DNA of 25,887 bases from JABCPE02 sp963506915. Lineage in GTDB: Bacteria; Bacteroidota; Bacteroidia; Flavobacteriales; Weeksellaceae. The stretch lies in the NCBI GenBank assembly GCA_963506915.1, contig CAUORE010000025.1, forward strand, positions 1 to 25,887. Direction: 5' to 3'. Shown here piece by piece: positions 16,264 to 23,140 of this stretch (its first letter is position 1; every line of letters starts with the position of its first letter). The position numbers were made by a program, and so were the translations under genes. Under the pieces are notes generated by a model. It saw only the letters and a program-made list of their open reading frames with translations, was not told where the DNA came from and did not search any database.

Positions 16264-17076
16264 TTAGTATTCTTTTACCAATCCTTTCACGATTTTGATA
16301 ACGCTCGGCATTGCTGTATCAGCAGCTTTCAGCACCTCTTCGTGTGAAACCGCAAAGGCAATCTCTGGCCCACCCAAATCCGTGATGATGGAAATACAGA
16401 AACAGTCCATTCCCATATGTTTAGCCACGATAACTTCTGGCACGGTGCTCATTCCTACGGCGTCTCCACCAATGTAACGAACCAATCCATACTCTGCTGG
16501 CGTCTCAAAAGTAGGCCCCTGCAATGCTACATACACCCCTTTGTGAACTTTTATGCTGTTTCGCTCCGCCACCTGCTCCGCTACTTCTATCATTTTTCTG
16601 TTATACGGCTCAGACATATCCACGAATCTTGGCCCTAGTTCATCCAAATTCTTCCCACGAAGCGGATGCTCTGGCATCATATTGATATGGTCTTTTACTA
16701 TCATGATATCAGCCACTCGGAAGTTAGGATTTACTCCTCCAGAAGCATTAGAAAGAATTAAATTTTTAATTCCTAAAAGATGGAAAACACGGAAAGGGAA
16801 AGTCACCTTGTCCATAGTGTGCCCCTCGTAGTAGTGGAATCTACCGCTCATCATCAGCACTTTTTTGCCTTCCAGCATTCCGTAGATTAGTTTCCCGCCA
16901 TGCCCTACTACAGTAGTCTGCGGAAAATTAGGAATATCTTTGTATTCAAAAACATGGATAGGCTCCACCTCGTCTTTTAGTTTTCCTAAACCTGAACCCA
17001 AAACGATGGCAAAATCTGGCGTGTCCTTAATAACTTCTTTAATGAAACTTGCGGTTTCCTTGATTTTCTCTAACAT
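16264..17076 (-). CDS. punA: Purine-nucleoside phosphorylase (trimeric, PNP family)
   Basis: Cytosolic enzyme that splits purine (deoxy)nucleosides with phosphate into base and (deoxy)ribose 1-phosphate, for purine salvage. The 270-residue protein has the motifs of the trimeric class: LGSGLG (26-31), GRFHYYEG (78-85), SNASGGVN (109-116), GPTFETPAE (187-195) and GMSTVPEVIVAKH (208-220). The residue aligned with the base-specificity Asn243 of human PNP is Asp233 (IITDLGG), as in many bacterial members, so 6-aminopurine use cannot be excluded. The gene begins inside the 3' end of lpxK (38-base overlap), has no separate promoter, and ends before a strong terminator. The symbol is by homology; deoD-type hexamers are a different fold. 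Confidence 0.93.
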   Translation of the reverse strand: MLEKIKETASFIKEVIKDTPDFAIVLGSGLGKLKDEVEPIHVFEYKDIPNFPQTTVVGHGGKLIYGMLEGKKVLMMSGRFHYYEGHTMDKVTFPFRVFHLLGIKNLILSNASGGVNPNFRVADIMIVKDHINMMPEHPLRGKNLDELGPRFVDMSEPYNRKMIEVAEQVAERNSIKVHKGVYVALQGPTFETPAEYGLVRYIGGDAVGMSTVPEVIVAKHMGMDCFCISIITDLGGPEIAFAVSHEEVLKAADTAMPSVIKIVKGLVKEY

Positions 17077-18085
17077 AATTTAATATTATCTGATTAAACT
17101 CTTCTTTATTATTTATCTCTACATTGATAGGCCAGTAGAATAATTTGTCGGTTAATTCCTCAAAATCCATCAGCCTCACATAGTCTTTTTCTGTGGTAAG
17201 GATTAGTTTTTTCTTGCCGAGTTTTTTATACTCTTGGAGCATTTTGTCTATATCTTCTTTTTTAAAAGAATAATGATCTCTAAACCTCAAATGTTTGATT
17301 TTATCCGTGTATTTAGAAACTTCTTTTATCAGCTGAGAAGGGTTGGCAATGCCTGTTATCAGTAGAACTTCGTATTGATCCAGCATTTTCACGGGCATTT
17401 TCACTTTTGAGGAAGTGATTTCTTCATCATAATCAATGGACGAGAAAAATACTTTTTGATGCTTTTTAGGCTTAATTTTAGAAATAAAATAGAATTTTTT
17501 CTCCTCGGTAAGGTCTTTGGGACACTTGGTAACCATGATGATATCTGCCCTGTCAGCTCCCGCTCTAGACTCGCGGAGATTTCCCGCAGGAAGCAGATAA
17601 TCAGAGAAATATGGGTCACTATAATCGGTCAATAAAATATTAAACCCTACCTGAATAGCACGATGCTGATAGCTGTCATCCAAGACCAGCGCTTGCAGAC
17701 CAACCTCCTCTATCAGCCGCTCCGCTCCCACTACTCTATTTTCGCAGACTCCTATGGCAATTCGGTTTTTAAATCTTTGGAAAAGCTGCATAGCCTCATC
17801 ACCCACCATACGAAAATTACTGTCATAATTTACCATATAGTAGCCTTGGGTCTTCCTTCCATACCCACGAGAAAGCACACCTGCCTCGTAATCATCCAAA
17901 AGAAGTCCCATGAGATACATCACCATGGGAGATTTCCCAGAGCCGCCCACAGACAAATTTCCCACTCCGATGATAGGCGTCTGAAACTTAGTAGACTTAA
18001 AAAGTCCCTTGTCATAAAGCCAATTTCTACAAGTGGTTATCAAGTCGTAGATTAGTGAAAAGGGATAAAAGTACCATCTCTTCAT
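17039..18085 (-). CDS. lpxK: Tetraacyldisaccharide 4'-kinase LpxK
   Basis: Inner-membrane-associated kinase that phosphorylates the 4' position of the lipid A precursor. The 348-residue protein has an N-terminal hydrophobic, aromatic segment (WYFYPFSLIYDLI), the P-loop VGNLSVGGSGKSPM (41-54), SRGYGRK (71-77), VGDEA (93-97), the DDSYQHR segment (135-141) corresponding to the catalytic DDGLQH motif, and LLPAGNLRES further on. Length fits the family. The ATG at 18085 is preferred over an in-frame TTG at 18094, which overlaps a perfect -7 box; with this start the leader is extremely short. It overlaps the downstream phosphorylase gene by 38 bases. Its presence indicates an organism that makes lipid A. 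Identification is firm. Confidence 0.95.
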   Translation of the reverse strand: MKRWYFYPFSLIYDLITTCRNWLYDKGLFKSTKFQTPIIGVGNLSVGGSGKSPMVMYLMGLLLDDYEAGVLSRGYGRKTQGYYMVNYDSNFRMVGDEAMQLFQRFKNRIAIGVCENRVVGAERLIEEVGLQALVLDDSYQHRAIQVGFNILLTDYSDPYFSDYLLPAGNLRESRAGADRADIIMVTKCPKDLTEEKKFYFISKIKPKKHQKVFFSSIDYDEEITSSKVKMPVKMLDQYEVLLITGIANPSQLIKEVSKYTDKIKHLRFRDHYSFKKEDIDKMLQEYKKLGKKKLILTTEKDYVRLMDFEELTDKLFYWPINVEINNKEEFNQIILNYVRENQGNRKFH

Positions 18086-18091
18086 AGGGAG

Positions 18092-18099
18092 CAAAAATA
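18092..18099 (-). promoter_or_regulatory. Predicted -7 box of lpxK
   Basis: TATTTTTG on the minus strand matches TAnnTTTG exactly but lies only 6 bases before the ATG, implying a leaderless or nearly leaderless transcript if used. Confidence 0.5.
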
Positions 18100-18140
18100 A
18101 GGATTTTTTCTATCATTTATTAACTATCGCCAATTTTTCA

Positions 18141-18148
18141 TACTTTTG
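18141..18148 (+). promoter_or_regulatory. Predicted -7 box of the lipoprotein gene at 18167
   Basis: TACTTTTG matches TAnnTTTG exactly, 18 bases before the ATG at 18167. This supports that ATG over the in-frame TTG at 18146, which lies within the box. Confidence 0.6.
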
Positions 18149-18166
18149 CACCAAATTATTTTAAAT

Positions 18167-19261
18167 ATGAATAGAAGATTAATCCCATTCCTATTGATAG
18201 CAGGAGCATTATTAACCAATTGTGGTGGTAGCAGAGATGAAGATGTAATCAACCCTAACACACCTGGAAATACACAACCATCCAACCCTACAACGCCATC
18301 TACACCTAGCGATGAGCAAATAGGAAAAAGAACATATGCACAAGAATGGAAAACTGGTGTGGACTATCTAAGTGCTATTGACATTGCAGACCTTTACAAC
18401 AATCCTGCTAATGTAAGTGCAGCACTAAAAAATTCTGTGAAATTCACAACCCTTACAACTGACCAAAAATACTACACTCTGAAAGATGATGATTTGAGTT
18501 ATCTAACTATCGAAGATATTACATACGATAAACAATATATCTCTTTCTACACTAAATATAAAGGCATTAAAAGCTCTACAAAAAGTACATTAAAATTTGA
18601 TGCTAGGGACTTTTACAACAAACAATTTACCACTGACAACAGCTATGTATCCTCTAAATACATGCGTGGGCTCTACGAATCCTTACCGATAGGGATAGGA
18701 AGTCTATTTAGCTACGATAGTCAAAGATATCAAATAGATTATGTTGCTGACTCAAAGGATAAAAGCGATAGCAACAACTCCCTAAGTCTAAGCATAAAAA
18801 TCACTGATAAGAAAATATTGGACAATTCTAAAAACACTTTTGAAATTCATAAAAATGTTGAAGGTTTCAGAACACTGAAAAACCTTGCTGATGATTTGGC
18901 AATTGGGCACAATTTTGATTTTAGAAGTAAAGTAAAAGATGTAATAAAATTGCATCCTAATAAAACGGATTTAACTCCATATTTAAAAGGTCCTTTTTAT
19001 AATTATTGGTATGAATATATTTCTATATCTCTAAAATCAAAACCTAGTGTAATACTATCTATAGATGGTCAAAGCCCTTTATATAGAACTATTTCGGGAC
19101 AGAGTGTTGGCTATATTGATATTTATTTGACACAGCCTAGATTTGTTCTTACTTCTGCTGTCATAGATGGAAGAAATCTAGTTGCAAAAGTAAAATTACA
19201 AGATGCTAACGATGTTGTAATAGATAAAGAATACACCGTTATGGTTCCTAATGTTAAGTAA
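18167..19261 (+). CDS. Lipoprotein of unknown function, probably surface exposed
   Basis: A 364-residue lipoprotein. The ATG at 18167 gives a clean signal peptide (NRR, hydrophobic 5-16) and lipobox LTNC with Cys19. The cysteine is followed by GGSRDED, an acidic stretch like the surface-export signal of Bacteroidota lipoproteins, then a Pro/Thr/Asn-rich linker (about 26-53). The remaining 310 residues contain many Lys, Asp, Ser and Tyr residues, likely beta-rich with patterns such as YISFYTKYKGIKSS and SVGYIDIYLTQPRFVLT, which recall repeated immunoglobulin-like or adhesin folds, but no family is recognised. It is flanked by a -7 box and a strong terminator, so it is monocistronic. Composition is a little richer in A and T than its neighbours. 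Confidence 0.75.
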   Translation: MNRRLIPFLLIAGALLTNCGGSRDEDVINPNTPGNTQPSNPTTPSTPSDEQIGKRTYAQEWKTGVDYLSAIDIADLYNNPANVSAALKNSVKFTTLTTDQKYYTLKDDDLSYLTIEDITYDKQYISFYTKYKGIKSSTKSTLKFDARDFYNKQFTTDNSYVSSKYMRGLYESLPIGIGSLFSYDSQRYQIDYVADSKDKSDSNNSLSLSIKITDKKILDNSKNTFEIHKNVEGFRTLKNLADDLAIGHNFDFRSKVKDVIKLHPNKTDLTPYLKGPFYNYWYEYISISLKSKPSVILSIDGQSPLYRTISGQSVGYIDIYLTQPRFVLTSAVIDGRNLVAKVKLQDANDVVIDKEYTVMVPNVK

Positions 19262-19278
19262 TTCTAATAGTAGTATAT

Positions 19279-19310
19279 AAAAAAGCAATCCAAATTTGGA
19301 TTGCTTTTCT
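19279..19310. terminator. Bidirectional terminator between the lipoprotein gene and rng
   Basis: AAAAGCAATCCAAA (19281-19294) is followed directly by its perfect complement (19295-19308), a 28-base palindrome flanked by A and T runs. It lies 19 bases after the lipoprotein stop and 6 bases after the rng stop on the opposite strand, and can serve both. Confidence 0.92.
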
Positions 19311-19314
19311 ATTT

Positions 19315-20877
19315 TTAATAAGAATGATTCATCAGTTCTTTTTTCTCTTCATTATACAATCTGTACTCTAAATATTTATAAGAGTCTCTTGGTATAATGG
19401 TCACCCACTTATTGTATCTAAACAACCATTTCATTCTGATGCTTGTAAAAATTCCTTTGGTAAGGTAGGCCTCTACAAAAGGATGAACATGGAGATACAA
19501 TTTGCTTTTCTCATGTATCAAGTGGTTTTTGATGGCTTCTTCCATCTGCTCTACTATCACTATCGGAGCACTTATTTCGCCTATTTCGTTAGGGTTTTCT
19601 TCTTTGGTATCTATTATTTTTTCTGGGCGAACCCTTTGTCTTGTTATTTGTATCAGACCAAATTTACTCGGAGGGAGGATTTTGTGCCTTGCTTTATCTC
19701 TCTTCATCTCCTCTTTCAGATGGTCATAAAGTTCTTTACGATGGTCGGTATTGCTCATATCTATGAAATCCACCACTATTATCCCGCCCATATCTCGCAG
19801 TCTAAGCTGTCTGGCTATCTCTGTTGCTGCGATTTTATTTACATTTAGAGCATGGCTCTTATTAGCTTGATTTCCTAATGATATATTATTACCCGAATTC
19901 ACATCTATGACATGGAGAGCCTCCGTGTGCTCTATTACTAGATAAGCTCCTTTGGAACCTGGAATATTCACATGTTTCCCAAAAGACTGTTTCAGCTGTT
20001 TTTCTACATTATAATATTCCAAAAGAGGAATATGAGAATCATAATACTGAACTATATTTTTACTTTCAGGAGCGATTACTTCTAGGTAATTTCGCATGTC
20101 ATTTACCATTTGTTCATCATCACAAATGATACTTACAAAATCTTGGTTAAAATTATCCCTCAAAATAGCAGAAGCCCTATCTTCCTCACTAAGGACTTTA
20201 CAAGGTGTTTTATTTTTTTGGATATTTCTGAAACAGATATTCCATTTCTCTATCAGCTGGTTCATATCATTATGAAGCTCAGCCACTTTTTTATTTTCTG
20301 CTACGGTTCTGATAATCACCCCAAAACCTTCTGGCTTTATACTTTCTATCAAAGTTTTCAGCCTTGTTTTTTCTTGGCTATCCTTTATTTTTTTCGATAC
20401 CGATATTTTTTGGTCAAAAGGAATTAAAACCAAATACCTCCCTGTCAAGGAGATTTGTGTAGATACCCTTGCCCCTTTTGTGGAAATAGGCTCTTTTGTG
20501 ATTTGCAGCAGGACTTCATCACCCACAGATAAGACCTTGTCTATCATTCCGTTCTTATCTATCTCTTCCTCTATTGGGAAGGATTTCAGGCTTGGTGATT
20601 GGATTTTTTTATTCAAAATCCCTTTTAATAGGTTTTGGTAAGTTCTAAACTCTGGCCCCAAATCCTGATAATGCAAAAAGGCATCCTTATCAGAGCCTAT
20701 ATTGACAAAAGCTGCATTCAGGTTCGGTGCTAGTTTTTTTACTTTACCAACGAATAAATCCCCTACTACATACTCACTATCTTGTTCCTCCGTATGGAGT
20801 TCGAAGAGTCTTCCATCTTCTATTAGAGCAATTTTAGAAGCCTCTTCCTCATAAGATATAATTAACTCTTTCTTCAT
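19315..20877 (-). CDS. rng: Ribonuclease G (RNase E/G family)
   Basis: Endoribonuclease of the RNase E/G family, involved in rRNA 5'-end maturation and mRNA decay. The 520-residue protein has an N-terminal S1 domain (about 37-130, VGDLFVGKVKKLAPNLNAAF) interrupted by a charged insertion (about 76-112), a middle 5'-sensor/RNase H-like region, and the catalytic site with VIDVNSGN (323-330, Asp325) and VVDFIDM (368-374, Asp370). The stretch FGLIQITRQRVRP (406-418) follows. The CxxC zinc-link motif found after this point in E. coli RNase E/G is missing. It is downstream of the HU gene and a 30-residue ribosomal-type gene on the same strand, and has a predicted promoter of its own. Identification is firm. 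Confidence 0.93.
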   Translation of the reverse strand: MKKELIISYEEEASKIALIEDGRLFELHTEEQDSEYVVGDLFVGKVKKLAPNLNAAFVNIGSDKDAFLHYQDLGPEFRTYQNLLKGILNKKIQSPSLKSFPIEEEIDKNGMIDKVLSVGDEVLLQITKEPISTKGARVSTQISLTGRYLVLIPFDQKISVSKKIKDSQEKTRLKTLIESIKPEGFGVIIRTVAENKKVAELHNDMNQLIEKWNICFRNIQKNKTPCKVLSEEDRASAILRDNFNQDFVSIICDDEQMVNDMRNYLEVIAPESKNIVQYYDSHIPLLEYYNVEKQLKQSFGKHVNIPGSKGAYLVIEHTEALHVIDVNSGNNISLGNQANKSHALNVNKIAATEIARQLRLRDMGGIIVVDFIDMSNTDHRKELYDHLKEEMKRDKARHKILPPSKFGLIQITRQRVRPEKIIDTKEENPNEIGEISAPIVIVEQMEEAIKNHLIHEKSKLYLHVHPFVEAYLTKGIFTSIRMKWLFRYNKWVTIIPRDSYKYLEYRLYNEEKKELMNHSY

Positions 20878-20919
20878 TTTTTTGGCTTTCTAATAATACT
20901 TTTCTTTTACTTAAATAAA

Positions 20920-20946
20920 CAAAAATATAGTCGGCTCCATTTTCAA
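20920..20946 (-). promoter_or_regulatory. Predicted promoter of rng
   Basis: TATTTTTG (20920-20927, minus) matches TAnnTTTG exactly, with a TTG at 20944-20946 and a 16-base spacer. It lies 42 bases before the rng ATG. Confidence 0.6.
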
Positions 20947-20989
20947 AAATAAAAACACCAACTATATTCTTATGTTTTCCTACTGAAGA

Positions 20990-21082
20990 CTATTTTTTCT
21001 TCTTATGTCTGTTTAGTCTTCTTCTCTTTTTTCTCTTGTGGGTAGCCACCTTATGTCTCTTTCTTTTCTTTCCGCTTGGCAT
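20990..21082 (-). CDS. 30-residue highly basic AURKAIP1/COX24-type ribosomal microprotein
   Basis: A complete ORF of 30 codons beginning MPSGKKRKRHK and ending NRHKKKK; 21 of 30 residues are Lys, Arg or His. The layout of a short start followed by basic clusters (HKRKKRRRLNRHKK) matches the small AURKAIP1/COX24-type proteins of Bacteroidota, which resemble mitochondrial ribosomal protein mS38 and the actinobacterial 30S protein bS22. It probably binds rRNA of the small subunit. It sits 42 bases after the HU stop codon and about 110 bases before the rng start, on the same strand; I see no separate promoter, so it is likely transcribed from the HU promoter. It is easily missed by gene callers because of its size. 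The family call is from pattern recognition, not a search. Confidence 0.75.
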   Translation of the reverse strand: MPSGKKRKRHKVATHKRKKRRRLNRHKKKK

Positions 21083-21124
21083 AGCTTTAATGTTTTTATT
21101 CTGTTATTACTCAGTGAATTATAT

Positions 21125-21415
21125 TTATTTTACTTTTACTTTTGATTTTACCTTTTCTACGAAAGTTTTAGAAGGCTTAAATGCTGGTATATTATGTGCA
21201 GGAATCTGGATTGCAGTATTTTTAGAGATATTTCTACCTGTTTTTGCTGCTCTTGTTTTGATAATGAAAGATCCAAAACCTCTAAGATACACATTATCAC
21301 CATTATACATAGTCGTTCTTATCTCCTGCATGAACGCCTCTATGATTCTCTGAGTTTCATTTTTCTCAGTTCCTAACTTATTTGCAATTGCATTTACTAA
21401 TTCTGCCTTTGTCAT
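21125..21415 (-). CDS. HU family DNA-binding protein
   Basis: Nucleoid-associated DNA-bending protein acting as a dimer. The 96-residue protein starts MTKAELVNAIANKLGTEKNE, the classical helix-turn-helix N-terminus, followed by YLRGFGSFIIKTRAAKTGRNISK, the HU/IHF beta-arm entry, and PAHNIPAFKPSKTFVEKVK, which contains the arm and C-terminal helix. The DNA-intercalating proline region (IPAHNIPAF) is present. The ATG at 21415 is chosen over an upstream in-frame extension, which would add 30 unrelated residues and run through the promoter. Promoter elements lie at 21444-21470. It heads the HU - microprotein - rng group. HU cannot be separated from IHF-like members on sequence alone, so no symbol is given. 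Confidence 0.93.
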   Translation of the reverse strand: MTKAELVNAIANKLGTEKNETQRIIEAFMQEIRTTMYNGDNVYLRGFGSFIIKTRAAKTGRNISKNTAIQIPAHNIPAFKPSKTFVEKVKSKVKVK

Positions 21416-21443
21416 TTCCTTTTTTGTTTTTATTTTTGGTGTG

Positions 21444-21470
21444 CAAATATATAAAAAATTTTGAAAACAA
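21444..21470 (-). promoter_or_regulatory. Predicted promoter of the HU gene
   Basis: TATATTTG (21444-21451, minus) matches TAnnTTTG exactly, with a TTG at 21468-21470 and a 16-base spacer. It lies 28 bases before the HU ATG and overlaps the first codons of mutY on the other strand. Confidence 0.7.
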
Positions 21471-22507
21471 TTAAACAAAATTCTGATTTTCTTTACATTG
21501 GTCAAAAATTATTGCTCTGGTACGCCCAAAATGCAAGAGTTTTACCGTGGAGAACCACCCAAAATCCTTATAATGTGTGGATTTCGGAGATTATTCTACA
21601 GCAGACCCGCGTGGAACAGGGATTGGAATATTATATAAATTTTACCAACAGATTTAAAGATATAGAATCTCTCGCCGAGGCTGATATAGACGAAGTTCTC
21701 CTCTACTGGAAAGGGCTGGGATACTATTCCAGAGCCATCAATCTGCACAAAGCCGCACAGCAAATCATGCAGGATTATCAAGGTGTTTTCCCAAACAACT
21801 ACCACGAAATTTTAAAACTAAAAGGCATCGGAAAATACACCGCAGCTGCCATTTCCAGCATTTGTTTCAATGAAAAAAGACCTGCCGTAGATGGCAATTT
21901 TTACCGTGTTTTATCTAGAATTTTCGCTGATGATTTTGATATTTCAAAGACAAAAGCTCACGATTATTTCTCGGAATTAGCCCTTTTGATAATGCCTGAC
22001 AGAGATTTTGGCGATTTTAATCAAGCGATAATGGATTTGGGTGCAAATATCTGCAAACCTAAGAATCCTTCCTGTGATATCTGCCCTGTTCATGGAGATT
22101 GTTTGGCTTTTCAGCTCGGAAAAACTGCCGATTTCCCTGTAAAAACAAAGAAAATCAAACCCGAAAACATGAACCTCATCTATTATTTCATCCGATACGA
22201 AAATTCTTTTCTTATCAAACAGCGAGATGACAGCTCTATTTGGAAAAAACTCTACGATTTCCCTGATAAAATCAATGAATTTTTAGAAAAATTTATCGTA
22301 AAAGAAGAGGAAATTTCCCACAAACTAACCCACAAAAACCTTAATATCAAAATTTACAGCATCGCGCTGATTGACAGCACTTTATTCCAAACTTTCAAAA
22401 AGGAAAACAATTTAGAAATATTAGATTTAAAAGATTTTGACCAAAAATCCTTCCCAAAACCTTTAGAAAAATTCATCAAATCGCTAAATATCCATCGCCA
22501 TCACTAA
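21461..22507 (+). CDS. mutY: A/G-specific adenine glycosylase MutY
   Basis: DNA repair glycosylase that removes adenine mispaired with 8-oxoguanine. The 348-residue frame has all key features: catalytic SEIILQQT (42-49, Glu43), helix-hairpin-helix LKGIGKYTAAA (120-130), the catalytic Asp144 in PAVDGNFYRV, FNQAIMDLG (186-194), and the iron-sulfur ligands Cys198, Cys205, Cys208 and Cys214 (spacing 6, 2, 5). The C-terminal third is the shorter NUDIX-like 8-oxoG recognition domain. No ATG occurs before the motifs; the first usable start is TTG at 21461 (or ATT just before it, or TTG at 21512), so the N-terminus is uncertain. It ends 24 bases inside the convergent comF gene. Identification is firm; the start is not. 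Confidence 0.93.
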   Translation: MKTIKQNSDFLYIGQKLLLWYAQNARVLPWRTTQNPYNVWISEIILQQTRVEQGLEYYINFTNRFKDIESLAEADIDEVLLYWKGLGYYSRAINLHKAAQQIMQDYQGVFPNNYHEILKLKGIGKYTAAAISSICFNEKRPAVDGNFYRVLSRIFADDFDISKTKAHDYFSELALLIMPDRDFGDFNQAIMDLGANICKPKNPSCDICPVHGDCLAFQLGKTADFPVKTKKIKPENMNLIYYFIRYENSFLIKQRDDSSIWKKLYDFPDKINEFLEKFIVKEEEISHKLTHKNLNIKIYSIALIDSTLFQTFKKENNLEILDLKDFDQKSFPKPLEKFIKSLNIHRHH

Positions 22508-23134
22508 TATACTTACCTTGTTTTTCTTATTTTTAAGGAATTCCCAAGCGATGGCGCTCATCGTGTTCCCTGTGGTAAACACATCATCTATCAATAGAAT
22601 ATGTTGATTTTCAATTTCTTTCGTAAGAGAAAAATCATATTTAGTTTCTTCCCTGTGGGATTTGTCTTTTTGAGCTTGGGCTTTGCTGTGGCTATTTCTT
22701 TTAAGTAAATCATGGTCAAACGGAATCCCATATTCAGAGGACAAAACCTCCGTAAAAAGATGTAACTGATTGTATCCCCGCTCTTTAAGTTTCTTTGGGT
22801 GAAGCGGAACACTAACCAGCAAATCTGGCTTTTCGCCTTTAAGACTAAGATTTTCTACAACCCATTTCGCTAAAATCCTGCCAACTTTCTCCTGATTTCG
22901 GTATTTCAGCTGGTGGATGAGTTCCCTAGAAAGTCCCTTTTTATCAAAATACATAAGAGCATAAGCCGCCTCCAAAGGAAACAAGCTTTCTGCCTTTCTT
23001 TTCAGAAGATTTTCTCCAAAATCCCAATGCGTGAAATGTATTTTATCCAAACATTTCACGCAGACAATCTCATCTTTGGGAATGATTTCATCACAGTTTA
23101 GGCAGCGATTTGGGAACAATACATCCAAAAACAT
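22484..23134 (-). CDS. ComF family phosphoribosyltransferase-type protein
   Basis: ComF-family protein, in other bacteria linked to DNA uptake during natural transformation; its precise molecular role is unsettled. The 216-residue protein has an N-terminal zinc-ribbon with Cys11, Cys14, Cys25 and Cys28, followed by the ComF pattern VPLHPKKLKERGYNQLHLF (109-127) and a phosphoribosyltransferase-type PRPP-binding motif LIDDVFTTGNT (181-191). Length is typical. It starts with ATG 6 bases after the DUF1343 stop codon, so they are probably co-transcribed. Its stop codon overlaps the end of mutY by 24 bases on the opposite strand. Comparable ComF proteins occur in species not known to be competent, so competence should not be inferred from this gene alone. 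Confidence 0.9.
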   Translation of the reverse strand: MFLDVLFPNRCLNCDEIIPKDEIVCVKCLDKIHFTHWDFGENLLKRKAESLFPLEAAYALMYFDKKGLSRELIHQLKYRNQEKVGRILAKWVVENLSLKGEKPDLLVSVPLHPKKLKERGYNQLHLFTEVLSSEYGIPFDHDLLKRNSHSKAQAQKDKSHREETKYDFSLTKEIENQHILLIDDVFTTGNTMSAIAWEFLKNKKNKVSILVMAMDI

Positions 23135-23140
23135 CTGTTC

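Noticed and set aside
18146..18148. TTG at 18146 as the start of the large lipoprotein
   Set aside because: It sits inside a perfect -7 box, and the ATG at 18167 gives the proper signal peptide.
21416..21505. A longer HU protein starting at 21505
   Set aside because: The extension runs through the predicted HU promoter and lacks HU-like sequence; the ATG at 21415 gives the normal HU length.
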